DNA of 64,000 bases from Azonexus hydrophilus (GCF_905120355.1 NZ_CAJHOB010000005.1:62001-126000); one strand, 5' to 3'. Shown: positions 15,618 to 23,026, counted from the stretch's first letter. Notes: generated from the sequence alone by a model not told the origin. A program made the numbers and translations.

Positions 15618-16907
15618 TCAGCCGAGCACGTCCTTCCAGATGGTGGTGGCCCAGGCCCGGGTGTAGATGCCTTCTTCCACCGACGCTTCCTTGGAGACGC
15701 CGCCGGAACCTTCGACCACCAGGGGCACCTTCTTTTCCGGGTGGTAGCGGTGCACCGAATCGACATGGATGGCCCGCTTGCCATCGACCATGGAATAACA
15801 GGTGTTGGCCATCAGGGTGGGTTGCGGTTCCCGGCCGGAGAAGATTTCCACAATGGCGGCGGCCACGGCCTTGCCGTGCTGGTTGGCCATGTGGCCCGAC
15901 TTGGGCATCAGGGGCGCGGCGGAGAGGGTGTCGCCCAGTACATGCACCTTCGGCACGGCGGTGGATTCCAGGGTGATCCAGTTCACCTCGGCCCAGCGGT
16001 CGTTCACATTGACTACGCCGATCTTGCGGGCGATGTCGGCGGCGCGTTGCTGGGGCAGGATGTTGAGCACGTCCCCCGTCACCTTTTCCCCCAGCTCACT
16101 GGTGACCGTGCGGCTGGCCGCGTCCAGGGCCACTACGTTCCACTTGGGCCGGTACTCGATGATCTCCTTGTAGTCTTTCTCCCAGACGCTGAGGAAGAGC
16201 TTTTCCTTGGAGATGATCTTGTCGTTGGCGTCCAGCACCAGTACCTTGGATTTGGGCTTGTGCTCCTTGAAGTAGGAGGCGATCAGGCTGGCCCGCTCAT
16301 AGGGGCCGGGGGGGCAGCGGTAGGGAGCCTTGGGGATGGAGAGCACATAGGTGCCGCCGTCCGGCAGGTCTTCCAGTTGTTTGCGCAGCGCCAGGGTCTG
16401 GGGGCCGGCTTTCCAGGCGTGCAGCACGGTTTCCCGGGCCTTCTCGTCGTAGCCGGCGATGCTGTCGTAGTTGAAGTCGAAGCCGGGGGAAAGCACCAGC
16501 CGGTCGTAGCTGAAATCCCCGGCCTTGTCAGTCTTGACGACGCGCTTCTCCGTATCCACATCGGTGACGCTGGCGGTCACCACCTTGATGCCCCAGTGCT
16601 TCTTCAGGTTGTAGTAGCTGTGCACCGTGGTTTCGAACTTGCGGTGTCCTGCCAGCACTTCGTTGGAGGTGGGGCAGGAGATGAATTCCTTCTGGCGTTC
16701 GATCAGCACCACCTCGATGGCGCCATGGCTCCACTTGCGCAGGTATTTGGCGGCGGTGGCGCCGCCGAAACCGGCGCCGATCACCACCACCCGGCCCACG
16801 GGCTTCTTGCCCTTGGCGGCCAGGGCGGTGCCAGGGACGGCAGCAAAGGCAGCGCTGGCGCCGATGCCTTGCAGCAGGCGGCGACGTTCAGGATTGAATT
16901 TGTTCAT
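15618..16907 (-). CDS. fccB: Flavocytochrome c sulfide dehydrogenase, flavoprotein subunit
   Basis: 429 residues. A twin-arginine-type leader (ERRRLLQGIGASAAFAAVPG) exports the folded flavoprotein. The FAD motif RVVVIGAGFGGATAAKYLRK follows at about residue 38. Redox cysteines fit SCPTSNEVLAG and YRCPPGPYERA; HVLGDTLSAAPLMPKSGHMA binds the flavin; the C-terminal FCSD flavin-binding domain ends the protein. It oxidises sulfide to sulfur or polysulfide in the periplasm and passes electrons to the cytochrome subunit encoded immediately upstream. Good AAGGGAGA ribosome-binding site. Confidence 0.93.
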   Translation of the reverse strand: MNKFNPERRRLLQGIGASAAFAAVPGTALAAKGKKPVGRVVVIGAGFGGATAAKYLRKWSHGAIEVVLIERQKEFISCPTSNEVLAGHRKFETTVHSYYNLKKHWGIKVVTASVTDVDTEKRVVKTDKAGDFSYDRLVLSPGFDFNYDSIAGYDEKARETVLHAWKAGPQTLALRKQLEDLPDGGTYVLSIPKAPYRCPPGPYERASLIASYFKEHKPKSKVLVLDANDKIISKEKLFLSVWEKDYKEIIEYRPKWNVVALDAASRTVTSELGEKVTGDVLNILPQQRAADIARKIGVVNVNDRWAEVNWITLESTAVPKVHVLGDTLSAAPLMPKSGHMANQHGKAVAAAIVEIFSGREPQPTLMANTCYSMVDGKRAIHVDSVHRYHPEKKVPLVVEGSGGVSKEASVEEGIYTRAWATTIWKDVLG

Positions 16908-16919
16908 GGCGGGTCTCCC

Positions 16920-17228
16920 TTATTTCTGCCTGGAAAAGTAGTCCGCCAGGATGGCGATTTCTTCGTCGGTATAGCCCTTGGCCAGCTGGTGCATGATGGT
17001 GGCGGGGCGGGTGCCTTGCTTGTAGGCCTTCAGGACTTCTTCCAGCCAGTCCTTGTCCTTGCCGGCGATACCGGGAATGGCGGCGGTGGATTTGCCGTCG
17101 GTGCCGTGGCAGTTGGCGCAATTGGCGGCAAAGTAGGGCGGCGGGGTCTGGGGCAGGCCGCTGGCCTGGGCCAGGCCCGCACTGCTTGCCAGCAGGGCCA
17201 GGGTGAGGGGGATGGTGCGGATTTTCAT
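16920..17228 (-). CDS. Mono-haem c-type cytochrome, likely FccA/SoxE-like subunit
   Basis: 102 residues: signal peptide ending about AQASG, then a single CANCH haem motif and a downstream Met in TIMHQLAKGYTDEEIAIL that can be the sixth ligand. Class I cytochrome of about 80 mature residues. A strong AAGGAGGT ribosome-binding site precedes it. Placement directly before fccB indicates that it is the haem subunit of the sulfide dehydrogenase; some FccA subunits have two haems, this has one. Haem attachment would need the Ccm system at 23027-29689. Confidence 0.88.
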   Translation of the reverse strand: MKIRTIPLTLALLASSAGLAQASGLPQTPPPYFAANCANCHGTDGKSTAAIPGIAGKDKDWLEEVLKAYKQGTRPATIMHQLAKGYTDEEIAILADYFSRQK

Positions 17229-17252
17229 GGGACCTCCTTCAGGAATGGCGCC

Positions 17253-17576
17253 TTACTGCGCCGTCGTTTCAAAAGACTGTTGCTGGCCCTGGTTGTCCAG
17301 CCAGGCGATGCCGACCTTGTCGCCCGCCTTGACGCCCTTGAGGCGCCAGCCGAACAGGGGATCGGCGGCAATGCCGGAGCCGGTCTGTACCCGGGCCACC
17401 GGCTGCCCGTTCAGGGAAAGCTCGATTTCGGTGATGAAGTGGGCCGGCCGGGGGCGTCCCTGCTCGTCCTTGCTCAGGCCAGTGAGCATGGGGTGGTTGA
17501 GCAGCACCTTGATCAGGGCCGTGTGGTCCGGGTCGTTTTGCAGGCTGGCGCGCATGCGAATGGGGAATTTATTCAT
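17253..17576 (-). CDS. soxZ: Thiosulfate oxidation carrier protein SoxZ
   Basis: 107 residues, the usual length. Shows the SoxZ immunoglobulin-like pattern: IRMRASLQNDPDHTALIKVL, LNHPMLTGLSKDEQGRPRPA, HFITEIELSLNGQPV, and DKVGIAWLDNQGQQQSFE. It has no signal peptide and is normally exported bound to SoxY, whose Tat leader serves both. soxY is eight bases upstream. Confidence 0.94.
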   Translation of the reverse strand: MNKFPIRMRASLQNDPDHTALIKVLLNHPMLTGLSKDEQGRPRPAHFITEIELSLNGQPVARVQTGSGIAADPLFGWRLKGVKAGDKVGIAWLDNQGQQQSFETTAQ

Positions 17577-17584
17577 GGTTTACC

Positions 17585-18040
17585 TCACCCGGGCAGGCAG
17601 CCGCCGAGAATGACGCGCACTGTCCTGCTGTTGCTGTAGAGCTGGCCGTTGGCCTGGACCAGGACGTGCAGCTTCGAGGTTTCCGCCAGCTTGATCCGGG
17701 CTTCGAACCAGGGCTGCAGGCGGGGATTGAAGCTAGCATCGGCCAGGAGCGGGAATAGATTGCGCTCGCCGATCAGGAGAATCCGCTCCACCTGCGGCAG
17801 GTCGGTCTGGATTTCCACCGGGATATTGGCGCCGTTTTCCGCCACATCGGGCGCAACGATGCGGATTGCATCGCTGTCCCGGGGCGGCTTGAGGCCCAGG
17901 GCGGCGTAGACCGAGGCCGGGCTGCGGGCGTTGAAGGCGTTGCTGTTGCGGCTGGCGGGGCTGTTGGCCCAGGCCCCGCCCGGCGCCAGATAGGCGCTGA
18001 GCAGGGCGAGACCGCCGGCGAGGAAGTGGCGACGTTGCAA
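17585..18040 (-). CDS. soxY: Sulfur carrier protein SoxY
   Basis: 151 residues. Tat-type leader (QRRHFLAGGLALLSAYLAPG), SoxY body (IPVEIQTDLPQVERILLIGE, FEARIKLAETSKLHVLVQ), and a C-terminal swinging arm carrying the substrate-binding Cys: VILGGCLPG. The usual ending is GGCGG, so this arm is slightly longer and bears Leu-Pro after the cysteine. The start is TTG at 18040, preceded by GAGGAAA. Forms the SoxYZ carrier to which sulfur intermediates attach. No soxAX, soxB or soxCD lies in the window. Confidence 0.93.
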   Translation of the reverse strand: MQRRHFLAGGLALLSAYLAPGGAWANSPASRNSNAFNARSPASVYAALGLKPPRDSDAIRIVAPDVAENGANIPVEIQTDLPQVERILLIGERNLFPLLADASFNPRLQPWFEARIKLAETSKLHVLVQANGQLYSNSRTVRVILGGCLPG

Positions 18041-18055
18041 GACCGTTTCCTCCGC

Positions 18056-19048
18056 TCAATAGCTCTGGCCGGACTTCTCGCCCGGCAGGCCGCTGCCCAC
18101 CTGGGCTGCCGCCCGGAAGAAGGCCGCCAGGGTCTGCGGAGTGACGCTCTGGAACAGGGCCGCGATGACCTGGGGGTCGCTCATGGCCTGCACCCAGCGT
18201 CCGGAGAGGCGGGCGTCCGCCAGCTGGGTCAGGGCCTGGATCAGTTCCGGATTGACCATGGCGTTGGCCCAGGCCACCAGGCTCTCCGGCTCCAGGTTTT
18301 TGGCGATGAAATCGGTCTGCAGCAGGGTGGTGCTCGCCGTCAGCCATTTTTCCAGCAGGGCGGGTTGGCCTAGGCGCAGCAGACCATTGACGGTCTCGGT
18401 GCGGGTCAGGGTGCGCACCCAGGCATTCACCAGGCGGGGGTTGCCCAACTTACCCAGGGCGGTGATCAGCTTGGGGTTGGCGGCCACGTTCAGCCACTTT
18501 TCCACCACCACCGGGTCGGAGAGCTTGAGGCCCACGGCGATGGTGTTGGGGTTGATGAGGGTTTCCACATAGCGCTGCAGCAGGTTGTCCTGGGCGTTGC
18601 GGCCGATCAGGTTTGCAAACACCGGCGGGTAGAAGCCGGCTTCCACCCAGCGCACCAGCAGCTTGTCGTCGGCCAGCCGGGCCAGGGTGTCGGCCAGGCG
18701 CGGGTCCGTGAAGGCGGTGGCCCAGCTGTTGAGCAGCACGGGATCGGCGGATTGCAGGGCGGCATCGATCAGGCGCGGGTCGGTGATGAGCTGCAGCCAG
18801 CCGTCCACATAGGCCTTGTCCTGGCCCAGCAGAGCCTTGGCCAGCGAAGCTGGAGAGGTGAGTTCCTTGATCCATTGCTGCGCTTGTTGAGTGGTAACGA
18901 CCTTGCCCGCATCGGGTGAGGCCAGCTGGCCGACGATGGCCTGAACCTGGGCCGGATCGGCCAGATTGTTCTGCGCCAGGGCCGGTTGTCCGGCGAGCAG
19001 GGCGGCGCCGACGGCGGCCGCGAACAGGGATTGCTTGAAGGGAGTCAT
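18056..19048 (-). CDS. Secreted 25-residue-repeat protein B (10 repeats), unknown function
   Basis: About 330 residues with a Sec signal peptide ending ALAQ. From about residue 59 to 309 it is ten consecutive repeats of 25 residues (one of 26), each opening with Trp or Tyr and carrying two Asp/Asn-Pro turns 12 residues apart, for example WLQLITDPRLIDAALQSADP. This pattern predicts paired short helices stacking into a periplasmic solenoid. No catalytic motif or cysteine is evident. ATG 19048 is preferred to 19054 since AAGG is seven bases before it. A longer paralogue lies two genes upstream and soxY 15 bases downstream. I do not recognise the family; a scaffold for the sulfur-oxidation proteins is a guess. 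Confidence 0.85.
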   Translation of the reverse strand: MTPFKQSLFAAAVGAALLAGQPALAQNNLADPAQVQAIVGQLASPDAGKVVTTQQAQQWIKELTSPASLAKALLGQDKAYVDGWLQLITDPRLIDAALQSADPVLLNSWATAFTDPRLADTLARLADDKLLVRWVEAGFYPPVFANLIGRNAQDNLLQRYVETLINPNTIAVGLKLSDPVVVEKWLNVAANPKLITALGKLGNPRLVNAWVRTLTRTETVNGLLRLGQPALLEKWLTASTTLLQTDFIAKNLEPESLVAWANAMVNPELIQALTQLADARLSGRWVQAMSDPQVIAALFQSVTPQTLAAFFRAAAQVGSGLPGEKSGQSY

Positions 19049-19057
19049 GGTCATTCC

Positions 19058-19762
19058 TTACAGATCGCCGTTGGCACCGGCCTGGATGATGTCCGCCAGG
19101 CCCTGGCGCAGCTGGATGGCGCCCTGGCGCAGGGCGTCGGGAATACGGTCGGGGTTGGGCAGGTCATCCACCCAGCGCACGTCCCAGTCGAGCATCACCA
19201 GCCAGATCTTCTGGTTGGCGTCTTCCACCACGGCGATGCGGCAGGGCAGGAAGATCACGAATTCCAGGCTGTAATCGAGCAGTTCCCGGGCGATGTTGGC
19301 GTCGCAGAAGTTGAAGATTTCCACCCGCGGCGTGGGCTTGCCGGTGGTGGCGGCCACGTCCTTCCAGATGGCGTTCACGCCGACGAACTTGAAGTTGATC
19401 TTGTTGGCCCGGGCCTTCATGGAGGCCACCACGTCGTCGTAGCTGAGGCCGGGCTTGGCCTCCACCTTGTAGGCCAGCAGGTTGATCAGGTCCCGCAGCG
19501 ACAGGGGCGACAGGGCCAGGCTGCTCTGCACGAAGCGGTTGCGGGCTTCTGGGGTGATCGGGTCGAGCATGGTGTTGGGCGTGTGCCGGCGGGCTTCCGG
19601 CACGGGCACCGGGTATTTGTCCGGCAGGGTGTAACTGCCTTTGCCGGTTTGCTGCTGGGGGGCGCCGCTGCCGTACTGGGCCAGGGCGGAACCGCTGGCC
19701 AGGGTGAAGGCCAGGGCGAGGGCCGTGGCCAGGGAACGCGGGGGGATGGAATGCCGGGTCAT
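19058..19762 (-). CDS. Secreted DUF302 domain protein
   Basis: 234 residues: signal peptide ending SALAQ, a proline-rich linker, then a DUF302 domain from about residue 105 (SYDDVVASMKARANKINFKF, then TPRVEIFNFCDANIARELLD and FVIFLPCRIAVVEDANQK). The two cysteines (FCDA and LPCR) are typical of the domain and could hold sulfur or redox chemistry. The C-terminal 40 residues are helical (DALRQGAIQLRQGLADIIQ). It sits between the two repeat-protein genes with gaps of one and three to nine bases, so the three are surely co-expressed. DUF302 function is not established. Confidence 0.85.
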   Translation of the reverse strand: MTRHSIPPRSLATALALAFTLASGSALAQYGSGAPQQQTGKGSYTLPDKYPVPVPEARRHTPNTMLDPITPEARNRFVQSSLALSPLSLRDLINLLAYKVEAKPGLSYDDVVASMKARANKINFKFVGVNAIWKDVAATTGKPTPRVEIFNFCDANIARELLDYSLEFVIFLPCRIAVVEDANQKIWLVMLDWDVRWVDDLPNPDRIPDALRQGAIQLRQGLADIIQAGANGDL

Positions 19763-19763
19763 G

Positions 19764-20975
19764 TCATTTCCCTTTCTTCTGGGTGTTCTGGGCAGCGGCC
19801 CGTTGCTGCAGGCCGTGGGCGCTCTGGGCGGAAGCCCGCAGCCCCTGGGCCAGGGCGCGCAGGCTGGTGTCGAGCAGCTTGGGGTCGGCGGACAGCATCA
19901 GGGCGTTGAGCACCCGGGGCTGGGTCAGGGCGTTCAGGTAGGGGGCGCTGATGCGCGGGTCGCTCCAGGCCAGCACGCTGTCGATGAAGGCGGGCTGGGT
20001 CAGGGAGAGGATCCACTGGTTGATCAGCACCGGGTCGGTGGTCTGGACGATGGCATCCACCACCTTGGGCTGGGTCAGGGTGGCGATCCACGGGCCCAGC
20101 AGTTTCGGGTCGGCAAAGCGCAGCAGGGCATCCACCAGGCGCGGGTCGGTGGCGAGCTTGAGCCAGGCGCGCACTGCCTCCGGCTCGGCGAAGCGGATCA
20201 GGGCGTCGAGGAAGCGGGGATCGGTGAAGGCGCTCACGTAGGCGGCAATGGCCTTGTCGTCGGCGACCTTGAGGAAGGCATCCACCACCTTGGGATTGGC
20301 GGCGGCCAGCAGCCACTGGCTCCAGAGCTTGGCGTCCGCCACCCTGGCCAGGGGTTCGATGATCTTCGGGTCGGTGAACACCAGGGCCAGCTGGCTGATG
20401 TATTTGGGATCAGCCCAGCTCAGGCTGGCTTCGATCAGTTTCGGATTGCCGAGCAGGCTGATCCAGGCGTTGGTCAGTTTCGGGTCGCCCAGCTTCAGGG
20501 CGGCATTGAGCAGGCGGGGATCGGTGAAGGTCTTCAGCCACTGTTCCAGCACCCGTTTGTCGGCCAGGCCGAGGGCGGCGTCGACAAATTTCGGGTCGGT
20601 AAAGCCCGTCACCCACTGCTGTGCCAGGGTCGGGTCGGCCGCCTTGAGCACGTTGGCCACCAGGGCCGGGTTGGTCATGATGTCCACCCAGCGGTTGATG
20701 TTTTCCGCATTGCCCTGCTTGAGCAGGGCTTCAATGGTTTCGGCGCGGGTCAGCACTCTGACCCAGCCGGCCAGGGTCTGCGGGTCCACCAGGCGGGCGA
20801 ATTCGCCGATGGAATCCGGGGCGGCCAGGGCGCTGGCGGCTGTATCGGCCATCTTGCCGGCAGTCTTGCCGTCCAAGGCGTACTGGGCCAGCGCCGGCTG
20901 GGCCAGGGTCAACGCCGTGGCGATGGCCAGGGGGCGTAACGTGGCGCGCCACGGGTTGCGGGGTGAAACGGGCAT
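19764..20975 (-). CDS. Secreted 25-residue-repeat protein A (12 repeats), unknown function
   Basis: 403 residues with a basic start and Sec signal peptide ending PALAQ. Residues 71-370 are exactly twelve 25-residue repeats without an indel, consensus W-[VIL]-x-x-[FLA]-T-[DQN]-P-[KR]-[LVF]-[VLI]-[DN]-A-[LA]-[LI]-[KR]-[LF]-[AG]-[DE]-P, for example WLKLATDPRLVDALLRFADP. A basic, Gln-rich tail of 33 residues follows. Predicted periplasmic alpha-solenoid. First gene of the seven-gene operon that runs through DUF302, repeat protein B, SoxYZ, cytochrome and FccB. AAGGAG precedes the ATG. Because the repeat DNA lacks stops, a long spurious frame exists on the other strand. Confidence 0.87.
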   Translation of the reverse strand: MPVSPRNPWRATLRPLAIATALTLAQPALAQYALDGKTAGKMADTAASALAAPDSIGEFARLVDPQTLAGWVRVLTRAETIEALLKQGNAENINRWVDIMTNPALVANVLKAADPTLAQQWVTGFTDPKFVDAALGLADKRVLEQWLKTFTDPRLLNAALKLGDPKLTNAWISLLGNPKLIEASLSWADPKYISQLALVFTDPKIIEPLARVADAKLWSQWLLAAANPKVVDAFLKVADDKAIAAYVSAFTDPRFLDALIRFAEPEAVRAWLKLATDPRLVDALLRFADPKLLGPWIATLTQPKVVDAIVQTTDPVLINQWILSLTQPAFIDSVLAWSDPRISAPYLNALTQPRVLNALMLSADPKLLDTSLRALAQGLRASAQSAHGLQQRAAAQNTQKKGK

Positions 20976-21160
20976 GTTCTCTCCTTGTCGTCAGGGGTGG
21001 CGCCTGAATGCCAGCGCCAGAGGCTGCGCATGTTCGGGCGCCGGTGCTGCGGAGAGAACGATTTATTTTCGATAAGCATATCTGCGTTGGCGCAGGTGCT
21101 TCTGCAGGTGCCCGCAGGCGCCTCGTGCCGGCCTGGAGAGTGTTGCGTGGTCGGGGCCGG

Positions 21161-21176
21161 CGTATATCCATATACG
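21161..21176. promoter_or_regulatory. 16-bp palindrome in the divergent promoter region of the sox-type operon
   Basis: CGTATAT, CC, ATATACG: perfect seven-base arms. It lies in the 274-bp gap between the repeat-protein A start (20975) and the rightward small gene (21250), the only AT-rich patch there. Likely operator for a dimeric regulator; which one is unknown. Confidence 0.5.
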
Positions 21177-21249
21177 GATTCCGTCGTTAATTTGCACCGG
21201 CGCTTGCCTTACGCTCCGGGCATCACGACATGACCCGGAGCCGTTAACC

Positions 21250-21468
21250 ATGACTTGCCAGATCGCCACTGTACTTTCCGCCTTGCTGGCGGCCAGCCCT
21301 GTTCCGGTGCCGGACGGGCGCTCCGGGGTGGAATTGCGCAAGCCCGTGCCCGTCACGGTGAGCGTCCGCGCCGAGAAACCGCCGGTGCGACGTGATGGCC
21401 AGAAGCGGGCCCAGCTTGAGCGGCCTCCAGTGGTGGAGGCGGTACTGGGCACGGGAGCGGGTTCCTGA
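21250..21468 (+). CDS. Small hypothetical protein
   Basis: 72 residues starting MTCQIATVLSALLAASPVPV, a weakly hydrophobic start followed by a basic, proline-rich body. A CGGAG ribosome-binding site lies about ten bases upstream. No family is recognised. It may be real because it is followed within a few bases by another frame in the same direction and is divergent from the sox-type operon, but codon evidence is limited. Confidence 0.4.
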   Translation: MTCQIATVLSALLAASPVPVPDGRSGVELRKPVPVTVSVRAEKPPVRRDGQKRAQLERPPVVEAVLGTGAGS

Positions 21469-21471
21469 GTA

Positions 21472-21834
21472 TTGGCGGTGACGGTGATGGCAGTAGATGT
21501 TGATCGGGCAGCTGGCGGCGGTCCTCACGAAAAACGCCCTGCTTGCCTGCCGACCAAGCAGCGCAACGCTTTGAGCAAGCTCTTTGAGCGTCCCGACTTC
21601 ACGCCAGAGGAGGTGCATGCCCTGGGTCATGCGCGCTTGCTCAAGGTGAGTGGTCTCGGGCCCCGGGGGCTCGACATCATTGCCGACTGGCTGGCGGCCC
21701 ATGGCCTGCTGCTGACCAGCCAGCAGGAAGCGAGCCGGCTTGGGCGGCAGGCCCGGCGGGTCGACCAGGCCATCCGCTTTCTTCAGCGCTGCGGCTACGA
21801 AATCAGGCCGCCGGCATCCCTGACCGGAGATTGA
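21472..21834 (+). CDS. Small helix-hairpin-helix protein resembling the RNA polymerase alpha C-terminal domain
   Basis: About 115-120 residues. The centre (HARLLKVSGLGPRGLDIIAD then WLAAHGL) follows the alpha-CTD/helix-hairpin-helix spacing LLK-x3-LG-x3-L-x2-I-x3-LA-x2-GL, a DNA-backbone or protein-binding fold. It is preceded by LSKLFERPDFTPEEVHAL and followed by a basic helical region (QARRVDQAIRFLQRCGYEI). Start uncertain: TTG 21472 or ATG 21487. Stand-alone alpha-CTD-like proteins are not common, and function is unknown; a DNA-binding role is inferred. Confidence 0.6.
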   Translation: MAVTVMAVDVDRAAGGGPHEKRPACLPTKQRNALSKLFERPDFTPEEVHALGHARLLKVSGLGPRGLDIIADWLAAHGLLLTSQQEASRLGRQARRVDQAIRFLQRCGYEIRPPASLTGD

Positions 21835-21871
21835 CCGGCGGCAAACGCAAAAACTCAAGCGGGAGACCAAT

Positions 21872-21901
21872 GCGTCCCGGACCTCGCGAGGTCCGGGACG
21901 C
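21872..21901. terminator. Perfect 30-bp palindrome between convergent genes
   Basis: Two 15-base arms (GCGTCCCGGACCTCG and its reverse complement) with no unpaired centre, placed between the stops of the small HhH gene and the degenerate EAL gene. A bidirectional terminator by position, though no T-tract follows. Its exact symmetry would also suit a protein-binding site. Confidence 0.6.
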
Positions 21902-21908
21902 TGCTATT

Positions 21909-22727
21909 TCAGGCGGCGGGCCGGAGTCCGTTCAGCCTGGCAGCTTCGCTGCGGGCCTGCGGCAGCGCTGTGTTGCAAGCCTCCGGTCGGGCTTGCCGTA
22001 GCTCGCCGGTGCCGTGCGGGGTGTCATGCGGCGTAGCGCCGTCCTCTAGCAGGAGGCGGGCACCGATGGCCCGGGTTTTTCGGGCGATGTCACGTAGTCG
22101 CTGCGGCGACTCGAGTTGGCTGGCGTCGAGGCGCACGATGTCCGGCCGCAACTGTTCGAGCAGGGCGTCATTCGGATCGCCACGGCCAAAACGGTGAATG
22201 GCGAGGTGATAGCCCTGCGCCTGGTAATTGGTGATGGCTCGCTGCACCGGGTCGCCCGGAAGCAGGCCGCCGACTTCAAGTTCGAGGGTGACTTGCTGCG
22301 GGCTCAGGCCGCAGGTGCGCAGCAAGGCGGCAAAAACCTGGCCATGGTTGGCCGGCACGTTGAGTACGTGGCGAGGGTGGACCTTGAGCAGCAAGTTGCT
22401 GCGTTCCGGATGGTGCAGGTAATTGAGGGCATGCAAGGTGCGCACCAGGCGGTCCAGGTAGATGAATTCCTCATCATCGTAGGGCAGCACGAAAACGCTG
22501 TGCGGGTCGAGTGGTGTGCCGTGCCGCAGGCTGACGGCCTGCAGGTGCGCGGCATGGCCGTAGATCTGGCCGGTGGTGGTATCGACGATGGGCAGGAATT
22601 GCGAACTCAGTTGCAGGTTGGCGAAATGGGCCAGCACCCTGCCCTGTGCCGTGCTGAAGGTGGTCGGGCCGGCGGGTTTGGCGGTGCGGCCGGCGTTGAG
22701 GTAATGCACAAGATCGGTGAACGGCAT
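21909..22727 (-). CDS. Degenerate EAL-domain protein
   Basis: 272 residues from ATG 22727 (AAGGA upstream); the frame continues to 22988 but without support. It aligns by eye with the EAL protein at 13813 (shared LDRL-x-R-x2-HA-x-N, NHGQ-x-F-x2-LL-x2-CGL) yet the catalytic set is lost: HAAHLQ in place of EALLR, LKVHPR for the Asn motif, IHRFGRG for DDFG, no EG-x-E and no QGY at the end. It should not hydrolyse c-di-GMP and may bind it or a protein partner. The C-terminal 45 residues are unrelated and Pro/Arg-rich. Confidence 0.78.
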   Translation of the reverse strand: MPFTDLVHYLNAGRTAKPAGPTTFSTAQGRVLAHFANLQLSSQFLPIVDTTTGQIYGHAAHLQAVSLRHGTPLDPHSVFVLPYDDEEFIYLDRLVRTLHALNYLHHPERSNLLLKVHPRHVLNVPANHGQVFAALLRTCGLSPQQVTLELEVGGLLPGDPVQRAITNYQAQGYHLAIHRFGRGDPNDALLEQLRPDIVRLDASQLESPQRLRDIARKTRAIGARLLLEDGATPHDTPHGTGELRQARPEACNTALPQARSEAARLNGLRPAA

Positions 22728-23026
22728 GACGAAATTCCTTCGCGGGGAGCTGAATGACGCGGGCAGTGTGCCGGGCGTGCCGCGCCGCGAGAACGAAGAA
22801 ATACGTATGAGCATATGCCTGGCCTCGGGCGGAAAATGGGCTATCGGCCTGGGGTGTTGCGGGAGTGCGGGCGTGATGCTCGGCAGGCGCGAGGAGATTT
22901 CTGTGCTGGAAGTACCAGGAGGCATGCGCCGGGGCGATATTTTTGCGGTTTGATTCGCCTCAATCTGCCGGTACACTGGCGCCTCCATAATTTGCCCACC
23001 CTGATCCGGGCACTTGCCCTTCTGCC
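22728..23026. other. Divergent intergenic region before ccmA
   Basis: About 300 bases without a convincing gene between the divergent degenerate EAL gene and ccmA. It contains two eight-base palindromes close together, ATACGTAT (22801-22808) and GCATATGC (22812-22819), which may be operator or promoter elements. Confidence 0.4.

Noticed and set aside
15741-17639. 632-codon plus-strand frame over fccB, cytochrome and soxZ
   Set aside because: Shadow of three well-supported minus-strand genes.
19641-20939. 432-codon plus-strand frame with regular Gly/His-rich repeats
   Set aside because: Its regularity is only the reverse reading of the 25-codon repeats of repeat protein A; no ribosome-binding site or signal.
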